A stretch of 64,000 nt of DNA from Chloroflexota bacterium (GCA_028874175.1 JAPPLN010000095.1:1-64000), one strand, 5' to 3'. Numbered from the stretch's first letter, positions 1 through 11,987 are shown. Notes: generated from the sequence alone by a model not told the origin. Program-made: numbers and translations.

Positions 1-2
1 CG

Positions 3-191
3 GAGCTGCCGCCGCATGGCGGGCACGCGGGCGAGATGATCGTGATGCTGCGTCATATGGCGGATTGCGTGCTGAACGGTACGAAGCCGTGGGTGGGGGT
101 GCGGGAAGGCGCACGGGTGGTATCGACGGGGCTGGCAGCTTGGGAGTCGCTGCGGACAGGGCAGACGGTGAAGGTCAGGAATGCGTTTTAG
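3..191 (+). CDS. C-terminal fragment of Gfo/Idh/MocA-family oxidoreductase (5' truncated by window edge)
   Basis: Frame 3 reads ELPPHGGHAGEMIVMLRHMADCVLNGTKPWVGVREGARVVSTGLAAWESLRTGQTVKVRNAF*, a typical Gfo/Idh/MocA C-terminus; no start in window. Confidence 0.6.
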   Translation, partial: ELPPHGGHAGEMIVMLRHMADCVLNGTKPWVGVREGARVVSTGLAAWESLRTGQTVKVRNAF

Positions 192-261
192 GGAGTTTCG
201 GACGGGTATTGCGGCGTGCGGGGGTGTCGATCGAAAACTCTGACTCCAAACTCTTCTTAGC

Positions 262-345
262 GGAGATGTTTGCGTAACCCCAGGGACGGTTGCCCGGAAG
301 ACCCCTCACCCTAACCCTCTCCCCCAGGAGAGGGATTAAGACGGG
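262..345. repeat. Dispersed intergenic repeat, copy A, with hairpin
   Basis: Shares exact 24-mer CGGTTGCCCGGAAGACCCCTCACC (287-310) with copy B (1192-1215); hairpin CCCTCTCC...GGAGAGGG at 315-334. Confidence 0.6.
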
Positions 346-406
346 CGCCTGACTAGAGGAGGTTGACCCTCTGGGCTGGGCGGGTGGCCACTGGGGTGGG
401 TGGCGG

Positions 407-1135
407 TCAGGGAGAGGTGGAGCCGTTGGTGGTGGTGGCGGGGTCCTGGGGGGTGGGGTCGCCGACGTCGGGCCAGCGTTCGTCGGGGGCGGGGGTTTGG
501 CCGGTGGTGAGGTAGATGACGCGTTCGGCGATGTTGGTGGCGCGGTCGCCGATGCGTTCCAGGTTGTGCGAGACCCAGGTGAGCCAGGTGGCGCGCTGGA
601 TGTTGCGCGGATCCTCGAACATGTAGGTCAACAGCTCGCGATAGACCTGGTCGTTGAGTTGGTCGACCTCGTCGTCGGTGTGCCAGACCCGGCGCGCGAG
701 AGCATCGTCGCGCTCGTTCAGGGCGGTCAGGCTGTCGCGCAACATGCCGATTGAAATGTCGGCCATGCGGGGAATGTCGATCAGCGGCTTGAGCGGGGGT
801 TCGTCGCCCATGCGGATGCTGATCTTGGCGATGCCCTCGGCGTAGTCGCCCATGCGCTCGAGCTCCGAGCCGACCTGCATGCCGGTGATGAGCGCGCGCA
901 GATCGCTGGCCATGGGCTGCTGCCGGGCGATGATGTCAATGCAGAGTTCCTCGAGCGCCAGGTAGCGATCGTCGATTTCGTCGTCTTCGTCGACGATTCG
1001 GCGCGCCAACTCGACGTCGCGCGTGCGGAGCGACTCGATCGAGCGCTTGATGGCCTTTTCCACCATGCTGCCGATGAGCAGGAGTTCGTCGTGGACCTGC
1101 TGGAGCTGGTTTTCGTATTCGGTGCGCGGTGACAT
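407..1135 (-). CDS. phoU: Phosphate transport system regulatory protein PhoU
   Basis: PhoU-type helical repeats (ELERMGDYAEGIAKI, HNLERIGDRATNIAERVIYL); adjacent to pst genes. Confidence 0.95.
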   Translation of the reverse strand: MSPRTEYENQLQQVHDELLLIGSMVEKAIKRSIESLRTRDVELARRIVDEDDEIDDRYLALEELCIDIIARQQPMASDLRALITGMQVGSELERMGDYAEGIAKISIRMGDEPPLKPLIDIPRMADISIGMLRDSLTALNERDDALARRVWHTDDEVDQLNDQVYRELLTYMFEDPRNIQRATWLTWVSHNLERIGDRATNIAERVIYLTTGQTPAPDERWPDVGDPTPQDPATTTNGSTSP

Positions 1136-1140
1136 TAGTA

Positions 1141-1345
1141 ATCCCTCACCTTAATCCTCTCCGAAAGGAGACCTTTGCGATACCCGAGGAGCGGTTGCCC
1201 GGAAGACCCCTCACCTTTAGAAGCGAGGGAGGAAGAGTGCGGCGTGAAGTGGTGGGCAGGCCTGCCGCCCGAGACAAAGTGCTGGGGCCAGCAGCCACCC
1301 TCACCCCAGCCCTCTCCCTCAAGGGAGAGGGAGAAAGAGGCTGCC
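1141..1345. repeat. Dispersed intergenic repeat, copy B, with hairpin
   Basis: Same 24-mer at 1192-1215; perfect 10-bp stem CCCTCTCCCT-CA-AGGGAGAGGG at 1310-1331. Confidence 0.6.
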
Positions 1346-1445
1346 CCGGCGACGGCCAAGCGAGTTCTGCAGAGGACTCCCAGGAGTCGGCGACGAGCGG
1401 CTCCGCCTTCGAGGACGAAGGGCGTTTTGCGAAGGTCTCCCACGA

Positions 1446-1487
1446 GGTGCAGGTGCTGTGGCTTTCGTATTCGGTTCGTGGCGACAT
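1446..1487 (-). pseudogene. Remnant of phoU 5' end
   Basis: Minus strand reads MSPRTEYES... matching PhoU MSPRTEYEN..., separated from phoU by the repeat block. Confidence 0.6.
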
Positions 1488-1500
1488 GGCCTCCTCCGTC

Positions 1501-2331
1501 CTAGCCGAACCGGCCGGTGATGTAGGCCTCGGTGCGCGGGTCAGTGGGGGTGGTGAAGAGCTTTTGGGTGTCGTTGAACTCGACGAGGACTCCGGCCCCG
1601 GATTCCGCCACCGTGAAGAAGGCCGTGCGGTCGGAGATGCGGGCGGCCTGCTGCATGTTGTGGGTGACGATGATGATGGTGAGTTGCTCGCGCAGCTCGC
1701 GGATCAGGTCCTCGATGCGGGTGGTGGCGATGGGGTCGAGGGCGGAGCAGGGCTCGTCCATTAGCAATACGTCGGGCTGGACGGCGAGGGCGCGGGCGAT
1801 GCAGAGGCGTTGCTGCTGGCCGCCGGAGAGGGCGAGTCCGCTTTTCTTGAGGTCGTCCTTGACCTCGTCCCAGAGGGCGGCGCGCTTGAGGGAGGTCTCG
1901 ACGATCTCGTCCATGTCGCCCTTGTAGCCGTTGACGCGCGGTCCGTAGGCGACGTTGTCGTAGATGGACTTGGGGAAGGGGTTGGGCTTCTGGAAGACCA
2001 TGCCGACCTGGCGGCGGACCTCGACGGGATCGACCGCGCGATCGTAGATGTCACGGTTCCGAAAGACGACGGAGCCTTCCAGCCGGGCGGTGGGAATGAG
2101 TTCGTTCATGCGGTTGAAGCAGCGCAGGAAGGTGCTCTTGCCGCAGCCGGAGGGGCCGATGATGGCGGTGACCTCGCGCGGCCGGACGTCGCAGTTGACG
2201 TCCTCAAGCACGTAGGCGCTGCCGTACCAGAAGTTGAGGCTGCGGGTCATCAGGATTGCGTCGGTCTGCCCGTTCTGCGACGGCGTGGCTACCGCATCCG
2301 TGGTTTGCGCATCGATGCGCAGGTTGATCAC
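1501..2331 (-). CDS. pstB: Phosphate ABC transporter ATP-binding protein PstB
   Basis: Walker [13 protein letters not shown], signature [15 protein letters not shown], Walker [14 protein letters not shown]. Confidence 0.96.
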   Translation of the reverse strand: MINLRIDAQTTDAVATPSQNGQTDAILMTRSLNFWYGSAYVLEDVNCDVRPREVTAIIGPSGCGKSTFLRCFNRMNELIPTARLEGSVVFRNRDIYDRAVDPVEVRRQVGMVFQKPNPFPKSIYDNVAYGPRVNGYKGDMDEIVETSLKRAALWDEVKDDLKKSGLALSGGQQQRLCIARALAVQPDVLLMDEPCSALDPIATTRIEDLIRELREQLTIIIVTHNMQQAARISDRTAFFTVAESGAGVLVEFNDTQKLFTTPTDPRTEAYITGRFG

Positions 2332-3227
2332 TGAAGCCTCCTCTGCATGCGGTACCGGAGATAGACGGCGAGTGAATTGGCGGTGAGAAGCACGACCAGC
2401 AGGACGACGATGCCGCCGGCGGCGAGGCTGTGGAACTCCTTCTGGGGCAACGACACCCAGTTGAAGATCTGGATGGGCAGCACGGTGAAGATGTCCAGGG
2501 GCCCGTTGGGATCGAAGGCGACGTAGGTGAGCGCGCCGATGGTAATGAGCGGCGCGGTTTCGCCGATGGCGCGGGCGAGGGCGAGGATGGTGCCGGTGAG
2601 GATGCCGCCGGCGGCCGAGGGCAGGACGGTCTGGCGCACCATCTGCCAGCGGGTGGCGCCGAGGGCGTAGGAGCCTTCGCGCAGGGAGTCGGGGACGGCG
2701 CGGATGGCTTCGCGCGACGCCACGATGATGAGCGGCAGGATGAGCAGCGCCATGGTCATGGAGCCGGCCAGCACGACGCGCCCGAGCTCGAGCCAGCGCA
2801 CGAAGAGACCGAGGCCCAGCAGCCCGTAGACGATGCTAGGCACGCCGGCGAGGTTGGCGATGTTGAGCTGGATGAAGCGGGTCAGCCAGTTGTCCGGGGC
2901 GTATTCCTCCAGGTAAATCGCGGCGCCAACGCCGAGCGGGAAGGCGATGATGGCGGTGAAAGCCAGCATCCAGAGGCTGCCGAGCAAGGCGGAACGGAGC
3001 CCGGCGTTGTCGGCGATGCGCGACGGGTAGTTGGAGAGGAAGTGCCAGTCCACTTCGCGGGCGCCGTCGGTGAAGATGTCGTAGAGCAAGGCGCCGAGCA
3101 TGACGAGGCCCATGAGGGTCGAGAAAACGGCGAGGCCGTAGAAGAGCCAGCCGGACCAGCGGCGGCGGGTCTGGCTGGGACGCCAGACGTCCGCGGACGG
3201 GATGGCGGCGGTGGACTGGGCGCTCAC
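2328..3227 (-). CDS. pstA: Phosphate ABC transporter permease PstA
   Basis: Multi-[36 protein letters not shown]; 4-bp overlaps with neighbours. Confidence 0.95.
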   Translation of the reverse strand: MSAQSTAAIPSADVWRPSQTRRRWSGWLFYGLAVFSTLMGLVMLGALLYDIFTDGAREVDWHFLSNYPSRIADNAGLRSALLGSLWMLAFTAIIAFPLGVGAAIYLEEYAPDNWLTRFIQLNIANLAGVPSIVYGLLGLGLFVRWLELGRVVLAGSMTMALLILPLIIVASREAIRAVPDSLREGSYALGATRWQMVRQTVLPSAAGGILTGTILALARAIGETAPLITIGALTYVAFDPNGPLDIFTVLPIQIFNWVSLPQKEFHSLAAGGIVVLLVVLLTANSLAVYLRYRMQRRLQ

Positions 3228-4204
3228 TCGTAGGCCTCGCGGTAGCGGCGGACGAGCAGGTCGCTGAGAAGGTTCATGACGAGGGTCATGACGAAGAGCA
3301 GGGTTCCGACGGCGAAGATGGTGCGGAACTCGATGCCGCCCTGCGGGGTGTCGCCAAGGCTGACCTGGACGATGTAGGCGGTCATGGTTTCCATGGAGCG
3401 GAGCAGGTCGAAGCCCATCTGGGGCTGCAGGCCGGCGGCGATGGCGACGATCATGGTTTCGCCGATGGCGCGCGAGATCGAGAGGATGACGGCGGCAAGG
3501 ATGCCGGAGAGCGCACCCGGGACGACCACGCGGCTGACGACTTCGAACCTGGTTGCGCCGAGGGCGAAGGCGCCTTCGCGCAGGTCGCGGGGGACGGCGC
3601 GAAGGGCGTCCTCGCTGATGGAGGCCATCATCGGGAGGATCATGAAGCCCATGACGATGCCGGCGCTGGCGACGTTGAAGATCTGGGTCTGGGGAAAGAT
3701 GTCGCGAAGGATTGGCGTGACGAACTGGAGCGCGAAGTAGCCGTAGACGACGGTGGGGATTCCGGCCAGGACTTCGAGGACGGGCTTGACCAGGCTGCGC
3801 AGGCGGGTCGGGGCAAACTCGCTGAGGAAGATGGCGGTGAGGAGCCCGATCGGCACGGCGACGACGATGGCGACCAGGGCCACCACGATGGTGCCGTTGA
3901 CGAGGGGGAGGACGCCGAAGCTCTTGGACGCGAAGAGGGGGGTCCAGCGGGTGCCGGTGAGGAAGTCGACGATGGGGACTTCGCCGAAGAACTGGATGGT
4001 CTCGCCCAGGAGGGTGATGACGATGCCGGTGGTGGTGAGGACGGAGATGAGGGCGCAGAGGAAGAGAATGGCGTGGACGCCGCGCTCGACGAGCTTGCGG
4101 CGGAGGGAATCGCGGCGGGAGCGGGTGAGGTCAAAGCCACCAGGTTCGGACGCAGCCGTGCCGGCAGCTGGCTGAGCGCGCGGCAGCGACCTGGCGTTAT
4201 CCAT
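3224..4204 (-). CDS. pstC: Phosphate ABC transporter permease PstC
   Basis: [37 protein letters not shown]-track start 4882 is too long, Met at 4204 ([11 protein letters not shown]) fits better. Confidence 0.93.
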   Translation of the reverse strand: MDNARSLPRAQPAAGTAASEPGGFDLTRSRRDSLRRKLVERGVHAILFLCALISVLTTTGIVITLLGETIQFFGEVPIVDFLTGTRWTPLFASKSFGVLPLVNGTIVVALVAIVVAVPIGLLTAIFLSEFAPTRLRSLVKPVLEVLAGIPTVVYGYFALQFVTPILRDIFPQTQIFNVASAGIVMGFMILPMMASISEDALRAVPRDLREGAFALGATRFEVVSRVVVPGALSGILAAVILSISRAIGETMIVAIAAGLQPQMGFDLLRSMETMTAYIVQVSLGDTPQGGIEFRTIFAVGTLLFVMTLVMNLLSDLLVRRYREAYE

Positions 4205-4284
4205 AGCGTTCTTCGGACGCTCGCCGCAGCGGGTCGTAGGCCGCGGCCGGCCAACGGTGGGGAGGGCGGCGTTGGTGGCGGATG

Positions 4285-5385
4285 CTAGGCGCCCGCTTTC
4301 CAGGCTTGCAGCACGGAATTGGGGGTGTCGGTGACGCCATCCAGGGCGGAGACGGTGCCGGTTTTGCGGGTGGTGAAGCGCTGGAGCGCGAGGTTGTACA
4401 TCTCGGCGGGCAGAGGGACGTAGCCGACATCGCCGACCAGGTTGGCGGCGTTCTTGAGGTAGAACTCCACGAAGGTCTGCACCTCGGGCCGCTCGGCGGC
4501 GACGGTGCTGACGTAGATGAAGATGACGCGCGAGAGTGGGGCGTATTTGCCGCTGAGGATGTTCTCCGTGGTCGGGAACACCGGGCCGGCGCCGCCGTCG
4601 ACTTTGAGGGCCTTGAGGACTCCGGTGTTCTGCTCGTAGTAGGCGATACCGAAGAAGCCGATGGCGCCGGCGTCGCCGGAGACACCCTGGACCAGGACGT
4701 TGTCGTCCTCGCTGGGGGTGAAGTCGCCGCGGCTGGCGCCTTCCTCGCCGTTGATGGCCCTGGTGAAGTAGTCGTAGGTGCCGGAGTCGGTGCCGGGGCC
4801 GTAGAGCAGGAGCGGCTCGTTGGGGAGACCCTCGCGAACCTGGGACCAGTTCATCACGGCGCCCTCGGATTCGGGGGCCCAAATCTCTTTGAGTTCGTCG
4901 GTGGTGATGGTGTCGCCGATCCAGTCGTTCTGCTGGTTGACGACGACGGCGATGCCGTCGATGGCGACGGGGAGCTCGATGTAGCCGATGCCGCTCTCGT
5001 CGCAGACGGCAGCCTCGCTGGACTTGATGAAGCGCGAGGCGTCGGAGATGTCGGTTTCCTCAGCGCAGAATTTCTTGAATCCGCCGCCGGTGCCGGAGAC
5101 GCCGACCGGAACGCGGACGTCGGAGAACTGCTTCTGGAATTCCTCGGCGACGGCCTGGGAGATGGGGCCGACGGTGCTGGAGCCGTCCACGAGGATGGTG
5201 CCGGCGATGGGGCCGTCGGGTGGGGTGACCTGGACCATCGAGGGCGCGGCAGCGGCGCTCGCACCGGCCTCTGCTTGCGTGCCGGCCGACGACTCGCCGC
5301 AGGCGGCCAGGACGGCGGCGGTGGCGGCCGCCAGGGATCCGCATCCTGCTGCGCGGAGAAAGCGCCGGCGGCTGATTGGACTCAC
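4285..5385 (-). CDS. pstS: Phosphate-binding protein PstS, Tat-type lipoprotein
   Basis: [28 protein letters not shown] signal; [20 protein letters not shown] and [10 protein letters not shown] phosphate-binding motifs; GTG start. Confidence 0.94.
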   Translation of the reverse strand: MSPISRRRFLRAAGCGSLAAATAAVLAACGESSAGTQAEAGASAAAAPSMVQVTPPDGPIAGTILVDGSSTVGPISQAVAEEFQKQFSDVRVPVGVSGTGGGFKKFCAEETDISDASRFIKSSEAAVCDESGIGYIELPVAIDGIAVVVNQQNDWIGDTITTDELKEIWAPESEGAVMNWSQVREGLPNEPLLLYGPGTDSGTYDYFTRAINGEEGASRGDFTPSEDDNVLVQGVSGDAGAIGFFGIAYYEQNTGVLKALKVDGGAGPVFPTTENILSGKYAPLSRVIFIYVSTVAAERPEVQTFVEFYLKNAANLVGDVGYVPLPAEMYNLALQRFTTRKTGTVSALDGVTDTPNSVLQAWKAGA

Positions 5386-5467
5386 GGGGTGGGCTGCCTC
5401 CCAAGAAGACGATGCGGTCAGATTCGACCGACATGACGTTAGGGGGCGTGCGTCAACGGGCGGTGCA

Positions 5468-5478
5468 GGCTGTTTAAC
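5468..5478 (-). promoter_or_regulatory. Possible Pho regulator site upstream of pstS
   Basis: GTTAAACAGCC (minus) matches GTTGAACAGCC upstream of phoB with one mismatch; followed by GTT/GAT-type motif at 11-bp spacing. Confidence 0.35.
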
Positions 5479-5484
5479 GGACGA

Positions 5485-6905
5485 TTAGCGCTGACCTAGC
5501 GGTATCTGAACCTGGCGGGCGGGCTGGCTGAGCGGAAGGGCAACGCGGAAAGTGGCGCCACGACCGAGGCCGGGGGACTCGGCCCAGATGCGGCCGCCGT
5601 GCTGGCGGACGGTGTGGCGGGCGATGGAGAGCCCGAGCCCGGCACCAGCGCCGCTGCGTGAGGGATCGGCCTTGTAGAAGCGCTCGAAGACGCGGTCGAG
5701 TTCATCGAGGGCCAGGCCGTTGCCGGTATCGGAGACGCTGATAACTGCATCCTCGTCGGTCCGGTGCGTGGCGACGCGGATGGCGCCGGAGGGCGGGGTG
5801 AATTTGATGGCGTTGTGGATGAGGCTCATGACGACGCGGGCGGTGCGGTCGGCGTCGGCGTGGACGGGGAGCGGGTCGGCGTTGGCGGCAACATCGAGGG
5901 TGAGTTCGTGGCGAACAGCCTGGGCACGGAGGCGGTCGGCGGCGGGAGCGACGACCTGATTGAGGTCGACCTGAGCCAGATCGAGGTCGGCCATGCCGGA
6001 CTCGATGCGGGCGAGGTCCAGGAGCTCGGCGATCATCTGGCTCATGCGTTCGACCTCCACCTCGATGCCGTGGAGGAACTCGGTCCGGCTGGCGGGGTCG
6101 TCGGCGGCGCCGTCTTGCAGGGTCTCGACCAGCGCGCGGAGGGCGGTTAGGGGCGTACGCAGCTCGTGGGAGACGTTGGCGACGAAGTCGCGGCGAACGG
6201 TTTCGGTCTGGCGGAGGTCGGTGAGATCGCGAAGGAGAACCAAACGCTGGCGCAGGCCGGGGACCCCAAGGGGCACGGCGATGGCGTGGACTTCGCGTTC
6301 GGTGGCTCCGACGGTCAGGAGGCGGGCGGCGGGTTGTTCGGTAGACGTGGGCGCGAGGATGAACTCGACCAAGTCGTTGTCGCGCAAGGCGTCAGCCAGT
6401 GAGGCGTGGCCTTCCATTCGGGGGCGAACATCCAGCATGTCGGCGGCCGCCTGATTGACGAGGCTGACGGTGTCGTCGGCCTCGACGATGACGACGCCGT
6501 CGGTCATGGAGGCGAGGACGGTTTCCAGGCGGGCGTGGTCGTGTTCCAAGGCTCGGGATTCTGCTTGGAGGGCGTCAGTGGTGTCGGATATCGCGCGAGA
6601 CAGGTCGTTGACTTCGGGGCCGCCGGTGCGGGGGAAGGGCTCGGGGCCCTCGGGGGAGAGGAGGCTCTCGGTGGAGCGTGTGACCTGACGGAGCGCTCGG
6701 ACTTCGCGGTTCATCAAGCAGGCGGTCAGGCCAGCGGCCAGCATCCCACCGAGAACAGCGGCGACGATCAGGGGGCCAGCGACTTCGCCCCGCGCTTCGG
6801 CTTCAATTCCAATGGCCAGCACAATTCCGGCAACGAGCACGGCGATCAGCATCCCAGCTGCCGCCGCAACGGCAGCGCGGGCGCGCAGGCCCCCGGCCGG
6901 ACGCA

Positions 6906-6906
<1 letters not shown>
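5485..6906 (-). CDS. phoR: Phosphate regulon sensor histidine kinase PhoR-like
   Basis: TM N-terminus, PAS, FVANVSHELRTPLTALRALVETL H-box, GAGAGLGLSIARHTV G-box; next to phoB. Confidence 0.9.
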
Positions 6907-7607
<701 letters not shown>

Positions 7608-7699
7608 AGTGGTTCTCCGCGCGCGCCCGGCGGTCGGGCGGGCTGCCTGCGGGTGTCAACTATACGAAGGGACGCGGCGGACTCTCTTCCCTGGGGCCG

Positions 7700-7721
7700 G
7701 GCTGTTCAACGCTTGTTAATC
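7700..7721 (-). promoter_or_regulatory. Possible Pho regulator site upstream of phoB
   Basis: + strand GGCTGTTCAACGCTTGTTAATC: GTTCAAC and GTTAATC at 11-bp spacing; shared core with pstS upstream region. Confidence 0.35.
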
Positions 7722-7813
7722 CAGATGCGAGAAGGGCAATTGCAGAGGGAGGCGTGACGGGAAGTCCTGGGGAGTTGCGATACTGCGCGGGTTCGTCGGA
7801 CCGGGGACTGCGC

Positions 7814-8722
7814 GTGGCCCTTGCCAATGCCGACATCAGGCTCAGCCGATTCAATCCGCTGCCGAGAATCCTGGCGTTTGACGACTTTGACGATGGGTTG
7901 CATGGGTGGTGTGAGCTGGTTGGGAATCACAACGGGGACCTGAACGAGTTGCAGCCGGTCTTCAGCGACATGCGACCGGCGCAGCTGAGCACGTGCACGT
8001 TCTTCGACCTGGGGACGCACGGGGCGGTGGACGGGACGTATTCGATGAAGCTGGCAACGCGTCCGCGGAAGTTTCACCAGGCGGTGGCGATCAAGCGGCT
8101 GACCTCGGCGGCGGACGGATTGGTGCAGTTCGAGGCGTGGTTCACGTACAAGGCGGAGCAGACGTTTGGGTCCCAGGATGCGGGTGCGCGGGCGTGGGAC
8201 GGGAACTATCACCCGTCCGAGGCGCACTTCGGGTCGTTCACGCTGTGGAACGACATTTGCGAGGGGACTGAGCCAAGGGATCGCTATCACGCGGCGTTGC
8301 GCTACGAGAACACGAACGAAGAGGGCGAGTTCACGCAGCGGTGGCTGTATAAGACGGGGCTGCACCCGACGACGCGGATGCTACGGGAAGGGTTCGACTC
8401 GAACCAGAACGACGTGCACGTGGCGAAGCCGGACATGTGGGCACCGATACCCGGCGGCGACCAGCAACTGTGCTTCAACGAGGTGCCGACGAAGGTGAAC
8501 TGGCACTACCTGCGGTGGCTGTTCGATCTGTCGACGCGAAGGAACACGGAGCTGCAGGTGAACGACCTGACGATGGACCTGCGGGAGATTCCGGTGCTGC
8601 GGTTCGAGGAGGGGTACTGGGGGATCAGCCGGCTGTTGAACCTGTGCATGGACGTGCGCACGACGAGCAACGTGCGGAATTTCCTGTACCTGGACTCCGT
8701 CGTGATCTCGGCGGACTGGTAG
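7814..8722 (+). CDS. Conserved hypothetical protein (FDDFDDGLHGWCELVGNHNGDL family)
   Basis: Long ORF; GTG start at 7814 excludes the implausible upstream 80 codons. Confidence 0.6.
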   Translation: MALANADIRLSRFNPLPRILAFDDFDDGLHGWCELVGNHNGDLNELQPVFSDMRPAQLSTCTFFDLGTHGAVDGTYSMKLATRPRKFHQAVAIKRLTSAADGLVQFEAWFTYKAEQTFGSQDAGARAWDGNYHPSEAHFGSFTLWNDICEGTEPRDRYHAALRYENTNEEGEFTQRWLYKTGLHPTTRMLREGFDSNQNDVHVAKPDMWAPIPGGDQQLCFNEVPTKVNWHYLRWLFDLSTRRNTELQVNDLTMDLREIPVLRFEEGYWGISRLLNLCMDVRTTSNVRNFLYLDSVVISADW

Positions 8723-8728
8723 GCGGGC

Positions 8729-9064
8729 ATGCGGCATTCGTTTACGGCGGTGATCGAGAAGAACGCGACGTTTCAGGAGGACTTCGAGACGGAGCCGTAT
8801 GAGTGCGCGTGGGCTTCGGAGGCGCGGTGGTTTATTCACGTGGCGGAACTGACGGGTAGTGGGGCGAGCCTGAGCGCCCGCGTCCAGGTTTCGCCGGATG
8901 GGCTGTTCTGGTGTGATGAGGGGGCGGCGTTCGAGCCGATTTCGGGGCCGGGGATGTATTCGTTGGCGGTGAGGGACTTTGGCGGGTGGTTGCGGTTGGA
9001 TTGCGGACTGGACGGGGAGGAGCCGAAGGTCAGATTGATGATCTACCTGGTATTGAAGGAATAG
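8729..9064 (+). CDS. Hypothetical protein, co-oriented with preceding gene
   Basis: 111-aa ORF six bases downstream of the previous CDS. Confidence 0.6.
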   Translation: MRHSFTAVIEKNATFQEDFETEPYECAWASEARWFIHVAELTGSGASLSARVQVSPDGLFWCDEGAAFEPISGPGMYSLAVRDFGGWLRLDCGLDGEEPKVRLMIYLVLKE

Positions 9065-9200
9065 TTGGCGCTACTCGTGTTCGCGTCCTCTGCGCATCCA
9101 GGCATCCAGCCCGTGGGCACCCACAAGGGGCGCCCCTACAGGACACTCGCCGATGATTTCAGGGGAACGGCGTTCCGGTGAACTGGAGGGAGCGGGAACC

Positions 9201-10229
9201 ATGAGAGCCGTCGTTTATGACGAGGTGGGTGGCCCGGAGGTTCTGCACATTGCCGAGGTTCCGACACCGGAGCCAGCCGAGGACGAGGTGTTAGTGCGGG
9301 TGCTGGCGGTGGCGGTGGACTTTATTCAACTGCATATCCGGCATGGGGGATCGGGGCGGATTGGATCGCCGAAGGAGCCGGCGTACGGGCTGGCGCCGCT
9401 GCCGCGGATTCCGGGGGGAACGGCCTGCGTGGAAGTGGTGGAGTGCGGCTCGGCGGTAACGAACGTTGAGGTCGGCGAACGTCACCTGGTGGGCGGCTTG
9501 CGTCCCGGGTCCTACGTGGAATACGGGGTCGTTTCGGCCGGCAGTCTTTCCCTGGGAACTCCGGATGCGCCGGGTCCAACTGCGATGCCCGCGAACTTCG
9601 GCGCGGTGGAGGCGGCGGCGTTCGACTACGCGCCGGTGGCGTATCACACGTTGCGAGTGGCGGCGGGGCTGACGGCGGGCGAGACGGTGTTAATTCACTC
9701 GGCGGCGGGCGGGACCGGGGTGCTGGCGGTGCAGCTGACGAAGCACTTTGGGGCGACGGTAATTGGCGTGGCGAGCAGCGACGCGAAGCTGGAGGTGGTG
9801 CAGTCGCTCGGGGCCGATCACACGATCAACTCGCGGACCGCCGACGTGATCGAGGAAACGCTGCGGCTGACGGATGGCGAGGGCGTGAACGTGGTCTGGG
9901 ACCCCGTAGGCGGCCACGTCTTCGAGCAGAGTCCGCGCGCGATGGCCGAGGGCGGGCGGCTGGTGAGCCTGGGGTCGAACTCGTTTACGGGGACGGGGGT
10001 GGTGGAGTTCTGGTCGTTCTGGGTGAAGAACCTGCGGCTGATCGGCTGGGGCGGGCGGAGCAACTCCGATGCACATGCGCCTGAGATCATGCGGGAGCTG
10101 ATCGAGCTGGCCGAGGCGGGGCGGTTGCGGCCGGTGGTGGGCGGGACGTATCCGTTCGCGGACGCGGCGGCGGCGCATGCAGCGATCGAGGCGCGGAGGC
10201 CGATTGGGAAGGTGGTGCTGGTTCCCTAG
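9201..10229 (+). CDS. NADPH:quinone oxidoreductase / zinc-type alcohol dehydrogenase-like (MDR family)
   Basis: MRAVVYDEVGGPEVLHIAEVPTPEP; AAGGTGVLAVQLTKHFGATVIGVASSDAKLEVVQSLGADHTIN. Confidence 0.92.
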   Translation: MRAVVYDEVGGPEVLHIAEVPTPEPAEDEVLVRVLAVAVDFIQLHIRHGGSGRIGSPKEPAYGLAPLPRIPGGTACVEVVECGSAVTNVEVGERHLVGGLRPGSYVEYGVVSAGSLSLGTPDAPGPTAMPANFGAVEAAAFDYAPVAYHTLRVAAGLTAGETVLIHSAAGGTGVLAVQLTKHFGATVIGVASSDAKLEVVQSLGADHTINSRTADVIEETLRLTDGEGVNVVWDPVGGHVFEQSPRAMAEGGRLVSLGSNSFTGTGVVEFWSFWVKNLRLIGWGGRSNSDAHAPEIMRELIELAEAGRLRPVVGGTYPFADAAAAHAAIEARRPIGKVVLVP

Positions 10230-10286
10230 GGAACACATTCCTGCGGCAGGTCTCATCGAGTCCGGCGAAAGCCGAGCACCGGGAAG

Positions 10287-11987
10287 CTATGGCGCAAAGC
10301 TTCCGCCGACCGGGCCAGTCAACTCGTTGCCCCAAAGGTCCACGCTCCCCAGGAATGGGAGGCCATTCAACTCGGGCGGGACCTTCCCGCTCAGTTGGTT
10401 TTTGGAAAGATCCAGTTCCTTCAGATTCACGAGCTGGCCTAACTCCGGCGGGATTTTGCCCGTCAGCCAATTGTCGCCAAGATCAAGTATTGCCAGGTTG
10501 GCCAGCATTCCAAGTTCACGAGGAATCTCGCCGCTCAGTTGGTTGCCAGAAAGATCCAGCTCCTTCAGGTATAAGGGTCTGCCTAATCTCGGTGGGACTC
10601 CGCCTGTCAATCGATTGTTGCTCAGATCGAGTATTTCCAGATCGGCGAGCATTCCAAGTTCAGGAGGGACTTCGCCGCTCAGTTGGTTGAGCGATAAATC
10701 CAGCTGCTTCAGATTCGTGAGTTCGCTCAGCCATGGTGGAACGTTGCCTCTCAGGTCATTGCCCCAGAGTTCGAGAGCCTCCAGCCTGACGAGCTTTCGC
10801 AACTCAGGCGGAATCTCACCCGTCAACTCGTTGCGACCGAAGTCAAGGTTCGTCAACTCAACAAGCGCGCCCAACTCGTGCGGGATTCGGCCTGCGAGTT
10901 GATTGTGCGAGAGCGACAACCACTTTAGATGCACCAACTCGCCCAGCCAGCGTGGGACTTCGCCAGTGAGTTGATTAATGCTGAGATCGAAAACGGTCAG
11001 CTTTGTGAGCGCTCGAAGTTCCGGTGGGATTTGGCCTATAAGGTTGTTCAAGCTCAAATCCAGCGTGACCAACATGGAAAGCGCGCTCAACTCAGGCGGA
11101 ATCTGGCCCGATACGCGATTTCTCCGAAGGCTCAGCCACTCGAGGCTTGTCAGCGCGCCCAATTCGCGTGGAATATTTCCTACTAGCTGGTTATCCGACA
11201 GATTGAGCCACTTCACCTCGGTGAAATCGCCGATCCAAGCGGGGATGCCGCCGGTCAGTTGATTGCCACTGACATCTAGAAGTTCCAAGTTGGTTAGCGC
11301 GCGCAAATCCGGAGGAATCGCACCCGTCAGTCGGTTGTCACTGAGATCCAGCCACTGCAGATTGGTAAGGGTGGCGAGTTTCGACGGAATCGGGCCTGCC
11401 AGCCTATTTGCTCCAAGGTATAGGAACATAAGGCTATCGAGCTTGCCTAGTTCACCTGGAATCGACCCTGTCAACTGATTGTTTGAAAGGTCCAAGTGCC
11501 TCAACTCGGTTAGCGCGCCCAATTCCGGCGGAACAGTCCCCGTCAGATGAACCGCCCCGAGGTTCAGCCAGTCCACTCGCTTAATCGGGACTGGATGAAG
11601 GCCGAGAGCGATTCCCCACCAACTGGATATGTCGAGGTCGGCGCTCCAGTTCAGTGGTGCCGTGCCAGCTAACGCATCGCGCGCACTCAACAGCGCGGCA
11701 CAGTCCTCTACCAGCCCAGGATTGTTTTGCGGGTTCGGCACGGCTATGCCGTTCGAGCACTGACGAACCAGGGAAGCCTGCAAGAGCGTAGCGGCACTGT
11801 CCGCCGTAGGCATGGTTTCCAGCGTCGTCGCCATCGGCGGCTGAGTTGTGGGTTGTTCGACCATGGCAGCAGGCGATGTCGGCACTGAAGCTTGGGGCAG
11901 CGGCTGACCATCGCAGGCAGCCAACACGGCGAAGGCTGCGGCAGAAGCGAAGGCAATTCGTGCACGCATACGTCTGCTTGGCGCCAT
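10287..11987 (-). CDS. Secreted LRR lipoprotein (LRR1)
   Basis: Signal with lipobox AVLAAC|DG, then LxxLxxLxLxxNxLTGxIPxxLG repeats of 24 aa. Start moved from 12269 to Met at 11987 because the extra N-terminus is antisense of a QOR remnant. Confidence 0.88.
   Translation of the reverse strand: MAPSRRMRARIAFASAAAFAVLAACDGQPLPQASVPTSPAAMVEQPTTQPPMATTLETMPTADSAATLLQASLVRQCSNGIAVPNPQNNPGLVEDCAALLSARDALAGTAPLNWSADLDISSWWGIALGLHPVPIKRVDWLNLGAVHLTGTVPPELGALTELRHLDLSNNQLTGSIPGELGKLDSLMFLYLGANRLAGPIPSKLATLTNLQWLDLSDNRLTGAIPPDLRALTNLELLDVSGNQLTGGIPAWIGDFTEVKWLNLSDNQLVGNIPRELGALTSLEWLSLRRNRVSGQIPPELSALSMLVTLDLSLNNLIGQIPPELRALTKLTVFDLSINQLTGEVPRWLGELVHLKWLSLSHNQLAGRIPHELGALVELTNLDFGRNELTGEIPPELRKLVRLEALELWGNDLRGNVPPWLSELTNLKQLDLSLNQLSGEVPPELGMLADLEILDLSNNRLTGGVPPRLGRPLYLKELDLSGNQLSGEIPRELGMLANLAILDLGDNWLTGKIPPELGQLVNLKELDLSKNQLSGKVPPELNGLPFLGSVDLWGNELTGPVGGSFAP

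Noticed and set aside
4205-4882. N-terminal extension of the PstC ORF in the track
   Set aside because: Out-of-frame with pstS on the same strand, Arg-rich; real PstC starts at MDNARSL.
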